This document shows positions 33,780-45,505 of a stretch of DNA of 64,000 bases, piece after piece (the first letter of the stretch is position 1; each line of letters begins with the position of its first letter). The DNA is from Haplomitrium mnioides (lineage: Eukaryota; Marchantiophyta; Haplomitriopsida; Calobryales). The position numbers and the translations under genes were made by a program. The stretch covers positions 38,396 to 102,395 of the forward strand of contig JBNGIS010016942.1 in NCBI GenBank assembly GCA_049999725.1, read 5' to 3'. The notes beneath the pieces were generated by a model. That model did not search any database. It was given only the letters and a program-made list of their open reading frames with translations, and had not been told where the DNA came from.

Positions 33780-35965
33780 AATCTCACTGCTCAGAGTTTT
33801 CAAATTCTTAAAATACAATAATTTATAATTTATATTATATTATATTGTTGAAGAAGATTTCTTGAAGAGCAGGAGAAAATTTGAAAATTTTGAAGAAACC
33901 AAGGATAATTGGTGTCGCCTAGGGGAGGAATCAAGGTTGCCCAAGGGAGGCGATCCTTTGCATACAAGACTCATGAGATTTCATCAAGAATTGGAGGAGC
34001 TATCAAGCAGATTGCATTTTTCAGTTTTTCCTAGATTCTACAGCATTCTTGGAAAATTTTTGATCAAACTAATCAGCAGGTTGTGCACAATCAAATTCTG
34101 AGCACACAGCAAATCGAATCGAGTGATTTCATCAAGAATCAAGCAAGTAATCTTCAGATTTCAAACGACTGAAATCTTGAAGAAAATTCAGACACGAAGA
34201 GGAAGCGCACCGCATCGGTGACATATCGGTGTTTCAACACTGATTGAAAATTTTCAAAGGGTCATCAAGGTGTGGAAGCGGTGATACATCACTATTTCGA
34301 GTTTAATAAAGTTTGAAAGTTTGATGCTGGTGAAAGTTCGAAATTTGAATTTTCTGAAAGTTCGACTTGCGAAGAAGGCTATTCGGTGGTGAAACAGTGC
34401 AAAATTGCTCTTTTGACACTGTTTTTTGAAAGTTCGAAAGGGTGTGACTGAAGAGATTTCAAAAGTTCGAAGCATATCTATTGAAGCAACGACCTATCAT
34501 TGTTTCAGCGAAAGTTCGAATCTGTTCATTCAGTAAACTTTGAAAGTCCGAATCTCCTTTTTCATATATTGGATCAGTGCTTTATCATTATTTCGCATTA
34601 ATTATATTCTATTCGAAGAGCTTTTTGAAAGGCAGAAAGGCGATGTGGTTTTATTTCGCCAAATTTTCTATATTTTATTGGAAGCTGCAGTACTGGAGCT
34701 ATTCTCCGAAGCACCACAAGTTACATCGAGCCTATTAACTCAGCCGGACATACTAGATTGCTTGCCAAAGCTGGTTTAATTTGCCGAAGCTGCTACATGC
34801 AATCCCGAAGCTGCTAAGTTTGCTGAACCTGCATAAAGGAACTCTCAAAGCACCATTTTATCCCCGAACCTAAACATTCATCCGAACCTAACCGTTCGTG
34901 AAGGGGGAGAGTTCTGATTCTTTCAATCGATCTTTATGCGTTCCAATCGATCTTATTTTCGAATCTAATTACACAGAAAGGATCGCCTGATCCTGGCAAA
35001 CAATCTCACTATTTATTTTGACATTTTGGTTTAGAAATGACATCACAGTGACCTTTTCAATTTCTGGTCTTCTCAAGTAACATAATATATATAACGTTCA
35101 TATTATGCAATTGACTATTCTTGAGCATGAACTCTCATTTGTGAAACACAATTGGAGTTAGAAATACACAAAACTATACTCTGGGAGCTGAATTCTAGAA
35201 TCTGACTTGTACAGTTGACATTTAGATCTATAGAGCTCCAAATTGACATACCCATGTACTCTGAATTTGTCAATTGAACATTTTTGGGACCTTACAAGGA
35301 TTTACTTGTCTGGTTGAACTTACAATACATTGTCTGACTTTACAATACATTGTCTGACTGCTCAACATTGGTCTATACACATGAACTGTCATTCATGTGA
35401 GCTATTACTTTGTTTTTACAGAATTACAAAATCTGAGATTGACATCAACACAGTAAACAACACCTGACAAGTGAGAGGAAGTTTGATAGCCTGATATCAA
35501 ACATTGTCTATAATCTATTTACTATTTGACAAATATGCACAGAGTAGATTATTCAGAAATTCAAAACTCAGAGTCCAACAAACTGATTCTAAAATTGGTT
35601 CAATAATCCAAACTGATCAGTTGGCTCAAAGATTCAGTATAATTGAGCTGGCCGAGGCCACAACTGATCCAAAGGGTTTGGAATCATATTTGGGACCACA
35701 TCAGCTATCAACATCCATTTTTAAGTCAGAACTACAACAACATATATTCTGGTTTAATTTTTCAGAACCTAATTGCAAATTGTTGAATTTCAAGCAAACT
35801 TCATCAGCCTGCTGCTGCCTGGAGGAGTCGGTTCTTTGTATCAAACTTTGTGGGTGACATCTTGACTTCATCAAGAACCTGCACCAACACTCAGTTTGGC
35901 ATTTACAGAGTCAACCCCTTGCCTATTGCAAGAAGAAGAGGGAAGCTATTCTTATAATAACTTTG
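33780..35965 (+). other. Long leader of Copia-2
   Basis: Matches the Copia-1 leader over its length. AAAGTTCGAA-type words recur at 34337-34530, and GTGACATATC and GTGATACATCAC motifs lie at 34219 and 34281. The reading frame at 35504-35857 has a counterpart at 19761-20090, but nothing marks either as a protein. Confidence 0.7.
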
Positions 35966-36765
35966 ATCTATTGAAGCTGCAATATCTCAATGAGAGCAAC
36001 CCAAGGATTTTGTGGGACAGTCTTAAAGACAGATTTGATCACACTAAAACTATCCATCTGCCTAAAGCTATGCATAACTGGGTTAACCTAAGAGTTCATG
36101 ACTTTAATTCTATTTCAAAATACAATAGTGAACTATTCAGATTCACTAGTCAGCTTCCTCTATGTGGTCATCTAGTGACAGATGAAGAGCAAATTGAAAA
36201 GACACTTTCTACTTTTCATCCATCCAACATGATCATGTCTGCACAGTACAGGAATATGAATTTCATAAGATATTCTAACTCATTGCATATCTCCTATTTG
36301 CAAAAAAGCATGACTTGTTACTCAAAAATTCTAAAACCAGACCCCCTAGTACTTTACCTGTTTCTTAACCACCTGAAATACATTATAACAGACCAGTACT
36401 AACAAGAGGACAAACAAGTAAAAGAGCTAGATTTGGTTCTAATCGTCAGACCTCAAACAGGGGCAAAGCTCTTATTACTGGATCTACTAATACACAATTC
36501 AGGGGGAGGGGTAGAGGCAGGGGGACTTGTTGGAAAATTTATCCCAAGAGGAAAGAGAGGTGCAAGAACTCAAAATAGAGGTAGAAATATGCCCTTATCC
36601 AGTAATACTAGAGACTCAATGAGATGCACCAGATGTGGTACACTAGGTCATGCTCAGAAAATGTGTAGAATATGTGCACACTTGGTGGCACTGTATGCCC
36701 AGGATCAGAGCAAACAACATGATCAAGAGAACCATGGTGTATTCCGAAGCAACAAGACAATTTAA
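35966..36765 (+). pseudogene. Copia-2 gag, N-terminus deleted
   Basis: Begins at a junction with LLKLQYLNESNPRILWDSLK and continues YNSELFRFTSQLPLCGHL and EEQIEKTLSTFHPSNM. After frameshifts comes a Gly/Arg-rich tail and a zinc knuckle CTRCGTLGHAQKMC (C-x2-C-x4-H-x4-C) at about 36628-36665. The gag start present in Copia-1 (20227-20410) is missing. Confidence 0.85.
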
Positions 36766-36825
36766 GTGACTATATTCTTAAAAGTGATGACCTGGCTGTT
36801 CCAGAGAATCACATGTTACAAACTA

Positions 36826-37496
36826 TCTACCAAAAACTTAGTCTTTCCTAGGATTGTGGCTCATATTCTGAAATTGAAAGCTCAATTTCCAGAAAAGCCA
36901 GTGAGAATCCTAAGGGATGACAATGCGGGGAGTTTACGTCTAAAACTTTTGATGTCTTTTGCATGACTATGAGTATAGATACCCAATACTCTGTGGCACA
37001 TGTCCATTTTCAAAATGGAATAGCCGAAAGAGTTATACGCATCATTCAAATGATTGCAAGGCCTATGTTAATGCAAACCAATTTACCGGTTTCTACATAG
37101 GGCCATGCAGTACTACATGCTGCATCATTATTAAAATATCGACCATCAACTTTTAATTCATTATCACCTCACCAACTTGCCTATGGTCAGATGCCAGAAT
37201 TATCCCATTTGCAAGTTTTCGGTGGTCAAGTCTTAGTTTCGATTATAGGACTGAAAAGGACTAAGATGGGACCTCAGAGTCAAAAAGGCATTTATGTGGG
37301 ATGTGACTCACCGTCTATTATACGCTATCTGGAACCATTCATAGCTGATATGTTTCAAGCCAGATTAGCTAATTGCCATTTCTATGAGGATATATTTTCA
37401 TCTCTTTTTGAAGATAAAAAATTCTTCTTTACCGAAAAAACTCCAATGGAAGAATATATCCACTATATAAATAGATCAAAGAACAAGGCAAGGTGA
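36826..37496 (+). pseudogene. Copia-2 integrase, N-terminus deleted
   Basis: Enters the integrase core abruptly with LVFPRIVAHILKLKAQFPEK. It has the aspartate region RDDNAG, the glutamate region FQNGIAERVIRIIQMIA (frameshifted near 36930) and the C-terminal FNSLSPHQLAYG, SIIRYLEPFIADMFQARL and SRSKNKAR-like end. One stop at about 37098. The zinc-binding and pre-integrase part is absent. Confidence 0.85.
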
Positions 37497-37521
37497 GAAT
37501 GAGGTCAATAGACTTCTTCAC

Positions 37522-38816
37522 TTGGCCAAAACAATCAAACAATTGCCAGATTCTTTTAATGAAATTGCAAAGGTAACTATGTCATATATTCTTGCGGTGA
37601 ATATTCCTGCAAGAATTCAGGATATTTCAAAACCAGCAGCTGACCAAGTACCAAGGAAAAAAAGAAGATCCTCTCTTAGCTCAAAAGACTCTCAACCTAA
37701 GCAAAAAGTTTTGACTAAGAGAACTACATTCTCAGTTGATGGTATGAAAGCATCTTCGCCTACACCATTAATATCTCACCCAACTATTTTCTTATTGGAA
37801 TACTCTGATAATCAAGAGATCTCGATCCACTATATGGATACAGGGGTTATATGGCAAAGAGAGTGTGTTCATGTCAATAACCATTTCGCATTCCTTGTTT
37901 CACAGACTATATTCGATACACCACCTGATCCTAGATCTATCAAAGAATCTATGGATAGTTTTGAGCAGATAGAGTGGGGAAAGGCAATGGACTCAGAACT
38001 TGATTCCATGATACAGAGGAAGGTATTTGGATCTTTAGTCCCTATTCCCTCTAGTGCTAATTTAATCAAATATAGGTGGATCTTTGTGAACAAGCGAAAT
38101 GAAAAAGGTGAAATTGTCAGATATATGGCACGCCTTGTAGCCAAAGGCTATACACAAGTACCTGGGAGAGACTACGATCTCACATACACCCCAGTTATGG
38201 ATGCTATCATATACCGATTTCTAGTAGGTTTTTCCCTAAGACATGAGCTCATTACACATTAGATGGATGTTGTGACAACATACCTATACCTATATGGGCT
38301 TCTTGATACCCAGATCTATATGAAAGCTCCCCCTGAGCTTATTGCAAGGAATATCTATCATATTCAGGGGGAGAATGTCACTAAGAGTAAACCATTTGGC
38401 GATCTATCTACCTCTTTACCATCGACCATCATTACACCGAGTGGTGGTAGTATTGGGTTTGGACCTATAGTCCATCAGATGCACTCTAGGGAGAAAAGAC
38501 CTCTTGTTCCCTCTATGCATCAATCCATGCCTCTCACCAAGGGTGGATATGCAGTCTAGATCCTTCAATCTATTTATGGACTAAAACAAAGTGGTCAAAT
38601 ATGGTATTATAGATTTCATGATGAGATGATCGTCATAGGTTTTCACTTTGATGACATTGCACCAAGTTCATTCATCAAGAATGTCGACAAAGAATTTATA
38701 ATTTTTGCATTATATATTGATGATATAAACCTTTTTGGTCACCAATCCTTACTTGAGCAAACTATTTCTACGCTTAAGAAGACTTTTGATATGAAGGATA
38801 TTGTATGACCAAGTAT
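37522..38816 (+). pseudogene. Copia-2 linker and reverse transcriptase
   Basis: A 246-codon open stretch covers the linker and the first part of RT (WGKAMDSELDSMIQRKVFGS, RLVAKGYTQVPGRDYDLTYT). After a stop at 38262 comes MDVVTTYLYLYGLLDTQIYM, then the ~60-residue insert, then LQSIYGLKQSGQ-like sequence and YIDD near 38712. It is the best-preserved RT in the window but carries stops at 38262 and 38558 and a frameshift near 38806. Confidence 0.9.
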
Positions 38817-39640
38817 TGTTTAGGATTACAATTTGAGTATCTCGATGATGGCATATTGATGCATCAGAGTACTTACACAAAGAAAATCCTTAAACAATTC
38901 AATATGGATAAATCTCATCAAGTTACATCACCTATAGAGATAAGATCACTGGACAGAGACAAAGATATTTTTCGAAAACGAAAAGATATAGAGCCAATCC
39001 TTGGATCTTAGATACCATATCTCTCCGCTATAGGAGTTGTTATGTATCTTGCTAATCAAGCACGCCATGATATTTCATTTGCCGTGAACTTGCTTGCAAG
39101 ACATAGTTCACAACCTACTATAAGGCACTGGAATGGTATCAAGCGTATTTTCAGATACTTTCAAGGCACAATTGACATGGAACTCTTTTTCCCAACTAAT
39201 ATTGATCAAATACTTACCGGTTATGCAGATGCGGGATACCTGTCGGATATTGATGATGCTAAATCCCAAACCGATTATGTATTCCTATATAGCTCAACAA
39301 CTATATTATGGAAAAGTACAAAGCAGACTTTGACTTGTACATCCTCAAACCATGCAAAGATCATTTCTCTGTATGAAGCTAGTAGGGAGTGCATATACCT
39401 ACGAAGGATGTTTGATCATGTTTATTTACATTGTGGCTTCCTTTGTATATCTGATTCTATTGTTATTTTTGAAGATAACTTGGCATGTGTACAACAGGTC
39501 TCACAGGGATTTATTAAAGGAGACCGCATAAAACACATCTCTCCAAAGTTTTTCTTCACTCATGAGCAGCTTGATGACACTATTTCTATGCAGGTTATCT
39601 CCAATAAGGAGAATATTGCCGATATATTTACTAAGGCTTT
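38817..39640 (+). pseudogene. Copia-2 RNase H
   Basis: After LGLQFEYLDDGIL and QSTYTKKILKQFNMDKSHQV, one stop at 39009, then a long frame with ARHDISFAVNLLARHSSQ, DDAKSQTDYVFLYSST, SSNHAKIISLYEASRECIYL, FEDNLACVQQ and ENIADIFTKAF. The domain is nearly full length. Coding similarity to Copia-1 ends near 39650. Confidence 0.9.
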
Positions 39641-40329
39641 TACCTCTGGCATCGCATCAACATTTTTGTCATCTACTTGGTTTATAGAGATTATCGACTT
39701 TGTTGTCATGATTTCATCAACTATTTCAGTTGTCTTGTTATTTTTTTGTACTCCTTTGTTGTAAGAACCATGGCCTTATTCAATTGCCTTCTCTTCCTAG
39801 TATTCTTCCCTAGTAGTGAAAGCAAGCCCAAAAATCATGTGGTACACTTTCTGGAAACAAGTTGAATCACACTCTGCATCATCCACCACACCTCTACACT
39901 GTCTGCAAGACCACAACTCCAAAAAACACTAATTCAACCCTAAAAACACCTCTTAGCGTCAACCCCCAACGTCGCACCTCTGAGCTGTTTTGAAATCCAA
40001 ATGCAGCAACTCCGAACTCCTCCGAAGGTACCTTTGGTTGTCCAGAATCACCTCCTAATCAAATAACAGACCTTTGAACTACGAAAGCTTCGAAACGTAG
40101 GACGAAATAAATAGTTCTGCACAAGCCCTTCCAAAAAAACACCTCTGAAATGGCGAGCCTCCGAAAGCTGAACACTGCAACTCCGAGTTCCGAAGGGCTA
40201 CCTCCGAATGTGCACCTTTGATACGCGCATCTGAGCATACACTTCCGAGATTTACATCTGAGGCGTGCACCCCCGAGGTCTGCACCTCTGAAATGCACAT
40301 CCAAGGTCTGCACCTCTGAGCGTGCATCT

Positions 40330-40965
40330 CCAGCTCTGAATAGAAAAAGCCTCCGAGTTCACCTCCGACTTCGGCACAAAATGCCTCTAAGTGCCCCTCT
40401 AAAGACACCTTCAACTTCTGCACAAAATGCCTCCGAGTGCCCCTTTGAAGACACCTCTGACTTCTGCACAGNNNNNNNNNNAAATGCCTCCGAGTGCCCC
40501 TTTGAAGACACCTCTGACTTCTGCACAGAATGCCTCCAAGTACCCCTCTTAGGACACCTCCCACATCTGCATAGAATTCCTTCAAGTGGCCCTTAAAGTG
40601 CACCTCAAACTTCCGCACATAATGCCTCCGACTGTCCCTCTAAGGACACCTCCAACTTCCACATAGAATGACTCCGAGTGTGCCTTTGAGAACACCTCTG
40701 ACTTCTACACAGAATGCCTCTGTGTGTCTCTTTGAGGACACCTCCAACTTCTGCACAGAATGCCTCCAAGTGTCCCTCTAAGGACACCTCCGACTTCCAC
40801 ACAGAATGCCTATGAGTGTCCCTCAGAGTGCACCTCTGACTTCCGCACAGAATGCCTCCATGTGTCCATCTAAGGAAACCTCTGACTTTCGCACAGAATG
40901 CCTTCGAGTGTCCCTCCGAGTGCACCTCTGACTTCTGCGCAAAATACCTCCAAATGTCCCTCCTA
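40330..40965 (-). repeat. 48-bp tandem repeat array in R2 copy 2
   Basis: About a dozen units of the same 48-bp repeat as copy 1. On the minus strand 40925-40605 is open through several 16-residue units with cores such as EAFCAEVGGVL and the variant GILCRSQRC in other phases. Ten Ns at 40472-40481 lie inside the array. Confidence 0.85.
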
Positions 40966-41118
40966 CAACAAGTTTGGCAATCCTCCCTTTTAGCGATCCC
41001 TCATTGCCTTCTTTGTTTTCATTGAAATCTCCTCTTGACCTTCCTCTTCCTTATAATCATCCGGCTACTCCCTGCAATCGTCCTCGACCATTGAATGCTC
41101 AAGCTCATGGTGCTACTC

Positions 41119-41440
41119 CTACTCTTGATCATTGTCCTTGCCTTCTTTTCCCTCTTCCTCATAATCAGTATCAGTAGCAACAGAAGAGGGCAACACGATC
41201 CCACCTTGCACATTCTCGCCACCGCTCAAAATCGCCAATGCCTTGTTTCGGGGTAGTTTTTCTTTCGTAACCTTGACAAGGCTAACTCTAGGCAGAAATG
41301 AAGGTGACATCCCTTGACCAGTGCTTATTGACTCCACCTTTGAATTCTTAGCGTCTCTGATCTCCCTAAGTCTCACACTGACGGCCTGTGCCTTTTGCTC
41401 ATTGTCATCCCCATCACGAACTTCTTCCGTGCTTGAATTC
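41119..41440 (-). pseudogene. R2 ORF, copy 2 (unrecognised acidic protein)
   Basis: Homologue of 32398-32084, with the same NKALAILSGGENVQGGIVLP core and acidic DYEEEGKEGKD end. The matching initiator region of copy 1 (STEEVCDG) is recognisable here near 41430 but lacks the ATG. Function unknown. Confidence 0.5.
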
Positions 41441-41601
41441 TGTGATCTCTAGTTTCACATTTCCTCCCTGCGAAATTCCTTTTTGCTTGCAAAATTCTTC
41501 CCTGTGCGCATAATTCTTCCTTTTTGCAAATTCATTCAATCTATTCCCCCTTCCCCTTGTTCGAATTGCCTCTTGCCTCCTCCTAGAATTGGCTTCTGCC
41601 T

Positions 41602-44600
41602 TGTCAGCTAGTGCTTTGGAGCATTCAAGCAGAATTCACGAAATCAGAAGCATCAGCGACCCAAATACTCCTTAGCAAGTGTGAGAGCCTCTCAAGAACA
41701 GCTAATTACCCTCAAACAGCTGCTAAGAGCAGGGTACATGAGTCTTGGGAGGGGAACATGATCATGGCGGAAGAGATGAGGAGAGAGCAGTGATCGCCAG
41801 CTAGGGGAGGGGCCCCATTTTCAAATTCAAAGCAGGCCAGCAAGAATCCATGGGCCTAAGGAGGATGCGGGGATCGAAGCCTGGGTAGAAGGAATAGAGC
41901 AGCCATTTATGGCGAGGCAATCGCAGGAGGAAGAAGAATGGATCAACAACATGGAAGTCCGAAGGCACTCCAAAGAAAGGAAAATCGCGGGGGTCCTGCA
42001 GTGGCCACAAATCGGGAAGCAAGCATCAGGAGCTCACAAGAGGAGGTAAGATCGTCACGAGGGTGAGCAAGGCCAGGGATGAGGGACGCCTCAATCCTGC
42101 AAGCAAGAGTGAGCCTTGCAGAGGCCGATCGAACGCTCCATTCGAGTCTGTAAGTCCTAGCGGAAGAGTGGAGTCCCCGAAAGGTCCCACGAGATTCCAT
42201 GGAAACGTGGCGTCTCCGGAGCCATTCGCAGGATTCCACGGACAACGTGGCAGCACCAGGAGGTCTACGGATCTGCGGACAGGCGCCTCCCTAAGTGGGG
42301 AGCCCACTTAACCGGGTTCCAATCCGTCTTACAACGTGGGGAGCATGGTTAAGAGGGATCCGCGAGGAACCCAACGGGGGAGCAAAGAGGAGGGCCTGAA
42401 ACGACGACTTATCGTGGGTCTGGCCGAAGGAAAACAGAAGAGTGCCAGAAGGGTGATATATCGAAGATCCGAGAGGAGGAGGAGCATGGAAGCCAAAGGG
42501 GCGACGTAGCACAGATTCGTTAGGAGGAAACACAGAGGAGAGCCGAAAGGGGAATTGATCACTGATTTGACCGAATAAGAGCTAGTGAAGGCGAAAAGGT
42601 GACTTGTCAGCAAACCGGTTCAAACGACGCGCATCAATGGCAAAGCGGTGACCTAGCGCAAACCATCCAACGGGAAGAAGGTTGAGCTAGAAGGGCGATA
42701 TGGTGCCTATCCGGTTAGAGGAAACAAAAGGCACGGTGAAAGGACGATCTATTGGCTAGTCGGCGAGCGAAATGAGAGCAGCCGGAAAATGAGGCTAACG
42801 CCGGTACGACCGACGGAGGAGCTAGCGACGCCGAAAGGGTGACTCTTTGCCACTTCGACATCTTGAAAGGTAAAAGTTCGACGGGGTGTGGTCAGCATCT
42901 GAAAGTTTGAAAGGGGCGAACGATCCGAAAGGGCATAGTAGTTCTTATAGCAAGCTTTCAGAAGTGTTCACGAAGATAACCTCAAGCGCGCGCGGAGTTC
43001 TTACTTCGAAGGTACAATGAAACGGCGACATCAGCACAGTTCTTATTCGGTGAGCAGGGTAAGTCTGCAGGTTCTCTTCAGATGAAGTGGCGAGCGCAGG
43101 GAGTCCGCGGGAGGCTTTGAAAATGTGGCGCGCTGAGGAGCCTGGCTGTGTTTTCGAAGGTCAACTTCGGAAGAAGGGTCTGCGCGACGGTCCGCCTACC
43201 CCCTTGCGGGGCGGCGTTCAACGGCGGCCTTCGGACGACGTGGCACCTTGGTAAGCATGCGGAGGGTTCCGTGGGTCAACCTCGAAAGGAGGTTAGCGCG
43301 ACGGTCCGCCTACCTCTTTGCGGGGCAGCGTCAGATGGCGACCTTCAGATGATGTCGCAACTCCAAGGACCTCAAAGCAACTCACGGGACACGTGGCGTA
43401 AGGAGGAGAGTTCACCGGACCTTGAGCAACGTGCGGGTCAACTGCGGAAGGAGAGGTCAGCGTGACGATCAGCCTACCCCCTTGCGGGGTGGCGTCGGAC
43501 AGCGGTGCAGCAGACGACATGGCATGAGGAGAAGAAAGAAGAATCTATTAGGGGATCTAAGGAGACTCCTTGGAGTCAATTCCGTGGGGCACTAGGGAAC
43601 TCGGTTCCGATAGCCTCTTCGGACCTAGTTCTACAGGAATCTATGGAATCTCTTCCCGCAAGATTCCTCGGAGCTCCTCATTGAAGTTACCGTTGACCTT
43701 GGCTTTTTTTCTCCACCAACTCTAGGACACGCGGCGCCTTCTCCCATCCTCAGGTAACGGGATTACCGAACAGTGAAGCCATGCGTTGTCGTCCCCTATT
43801 CCAAGCTAACGACTATAACGACTATTCATCGGATCGGGCGTCGGGGAGCAGCACGCGAGGAGAGTATACATTGTTTGCCATCGAATTCTTTCGGGTTGAT
43901 GCACAGGAAATCTCAGGGCGCGAGGCAATTGCATGTGAAGGGGAATCGCAACGAAGGGGGGTTGGGGCTAGAATTCACTGACAAGACCACGTAAAGCAGA
44001 GGTACTCGCTCAAGGGGAACCGAGGGATTTAGAGGAGGACTGGGGAGAGACCCAAGTGACCTCATCCTTGCAGGTGGACCAGGGCGGAAGGTTACTAATA
44101 CGAGGTTTCGATTGTATTCTGGTCAATTAAGACTTCGGGAGAGGCCACTATGGGAGGACGTGGGGTCGTCTCAGCATTCTCTCTGTAGAAGCATCATGAC
44201 CTGAGGACAAGGAAATCGCAATGAGGAGCGGCTGGAGTGGGAGTCCAAGTTATGACTTCGAGAGAGGCCGCCAAGTGAGGAGCTTGGGGTTGTCTCTGCC
44301 ATTGCTTGTATGTGAGCATCAGCCCAGAGTGTTCGGAGGACACTCCGGTGTGTTATTCTTCAAGTGGAGCTGAGAGAAGGGGGGCTGTGCGAGTGTCGGT
44401 GCACTGCATAGTAAGACCCGTCGAGGCTGGAGGGTGGAGTGGGCTACCTGCAGCTGGTAAAGTTGTCTTCTAGAGATGGAAGTCAAAGAAACTCTCTTCC
44501 TAGCCTTAGGAAGTAAAAGTAGGGCTTCTCGCGAGGGAAGTTAAAAAACTATCTCAAGAGGAGGGTGTGTGGGTTGTTGGGCTACAGTTGTAAGGCAGTC

Positions 44601-45294
44601 GGACTCATAAGAGAAGTACTATTTGGTAGAAATCCAGAGGGCCTTCAAGGACTTTGTTTTCTCTTGCACATAGTGTATAAATGTGTTTGTTTATATGTGT
44701 GTAGTTAGATTTCCGTTCTGCATTGTGTTGTCAAGTTGTATTAGATTAGGAGACACAGATCAACTGAGCAGACCTTGGGAACAGTCTTCAAGGGGGAGTC
44801 CAATCCCTTGACACAAGTTTGGTAGCATGGGGGTAAATGCTCTCTGGTATGACTCTATTGCATAGATTAGGACTTAGAACATGCTAGGATTGATTAGGAA
44901 TATTTGGACCAGTGCTGTGACAACCCTGAGAGGAGGAGTCCAACCTGTTGTAGTGTTCAGTTGTGCAAGTCACCAGCACCATTCTGCCCAAGCTCAAATA
45001 AGGTGGCAAGGCCTAAGTCCTTGGGTCCTATGAATAAAGCAGAAGAATCACACAAATCACAGTTGGGTGTAATGGATGTGGACCTGAGAGTGGTTGAATG
45101 TGAGACTTGGGTGTGAAAAGAAGAAGAGTGAGAAAAGCATACCAGGCCTGTAAGGAGAAGAAGAGTCCTTAAGGTCTGAAAGTGGTAACTGGCAAGGAGA
45201 CATCTCAGAAAAGAACATGAAAGCCCGAAACCCGTCCTCCCTTGCACTCAAAACAGGGTCTGAAAAGGTTAAGGCCTGAAATAGAGGAGCGACA
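41602..45294 (+). mobile_element. E3: giant solo LTR with perfect target duplication
   Basis: Begins TGTCAGCTAGTGC and ends GAGGAGCGACA. TGCCT lies directly on both sides (41597-41601 and 45295-45299), and R2 copy 1 has the uninterrupted site near 32570. Length is 3693 bp. It is the reverse complement of E2 in order and content. No gag-like ORF, PBS, PPT or second LTR is inside, so it is a solo LTR. The core at 43150-43500 has three GC-rich subrepeats. Confidence 0.9.
43170..43500. repeat. GC-rich subrepeats in the E3 LTR
   Basis: Three copies of GCGCGACGGTCCGCCTACC followed by CC-TTTGCGGGGCGGCG, at about 43182-43217, 43296-43330 and 43460-43495. E2 (28280-28300) and both E4 LTRs (50581-50601, 56027-56047) have the reverse complement. 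Confidence 0.8.
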
Positions 45295-45299
45295 TGCCT

Positions 45300-45505
45300 C
45301 GATCTCATTTTCCTCCAGCTTCAGATTTTCTTTGGCCCGACACTCTCTCTCGAAATCCTCCATCTTTGATCCTCGATGCATCTTGGTGCAATCAAATTTC
45401 CTCCCCCAGTGATCTATTCTCTATCGATCCCTAGCTGCTCGATTAACCTCCCTACATCCTTGCGGCATTCCTTCTACCTCAATCGTTCTGCTTGCATCTT
45501 CTCTA
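45300..45505. repeat. R2 repeat, copy 2, right part
   Basis: Resumes after E3 with GATCTCATTTTCCTCCAGC and TTGGTGCAATCAAATTTCC, matching 32570-32770 of copy 1. Similarity ends near 45505. Confidence 0.8.

Larger units (their letters stand above)
33439..39650 (+). mobile_element. Copia-2: family A element, truncated at the 3' end
   Basis: Collinear with Copia-1 from the leader (33780 onward) to the end of RNase H (about 39640), uninterrupted by other elements. An LTR-like stretch at about 33450-33730 has the same plan as the Copia-1 LTR but is strongly diverged. No 3' LTR is present; R2 copy 2 follows directly. Relative to the family plan it lacks the gag N-terminus (junction near 35966) and protease plus N-terminal integrase (junction near 36770-36830). 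Confidence 0.85.
39700..41601. repeat. R2 repeat, copy 2, left part
   Basis: Aligns with 16755-17325 and then 31512-32570 of copy 1. At about 40290-40330 it passes without interruption through the site where copy 1 carries Copia-1. It is itself cut at 41601 by E3. Confidence 0.85.

Noticed and set aside
40381-40596. Plus-strand frame through the 48-bp array
   Set aside because: Any frame stays open in a 48-bp repeat without stops; the minus strand continues from a longer conserved ORF and is the better candidate.
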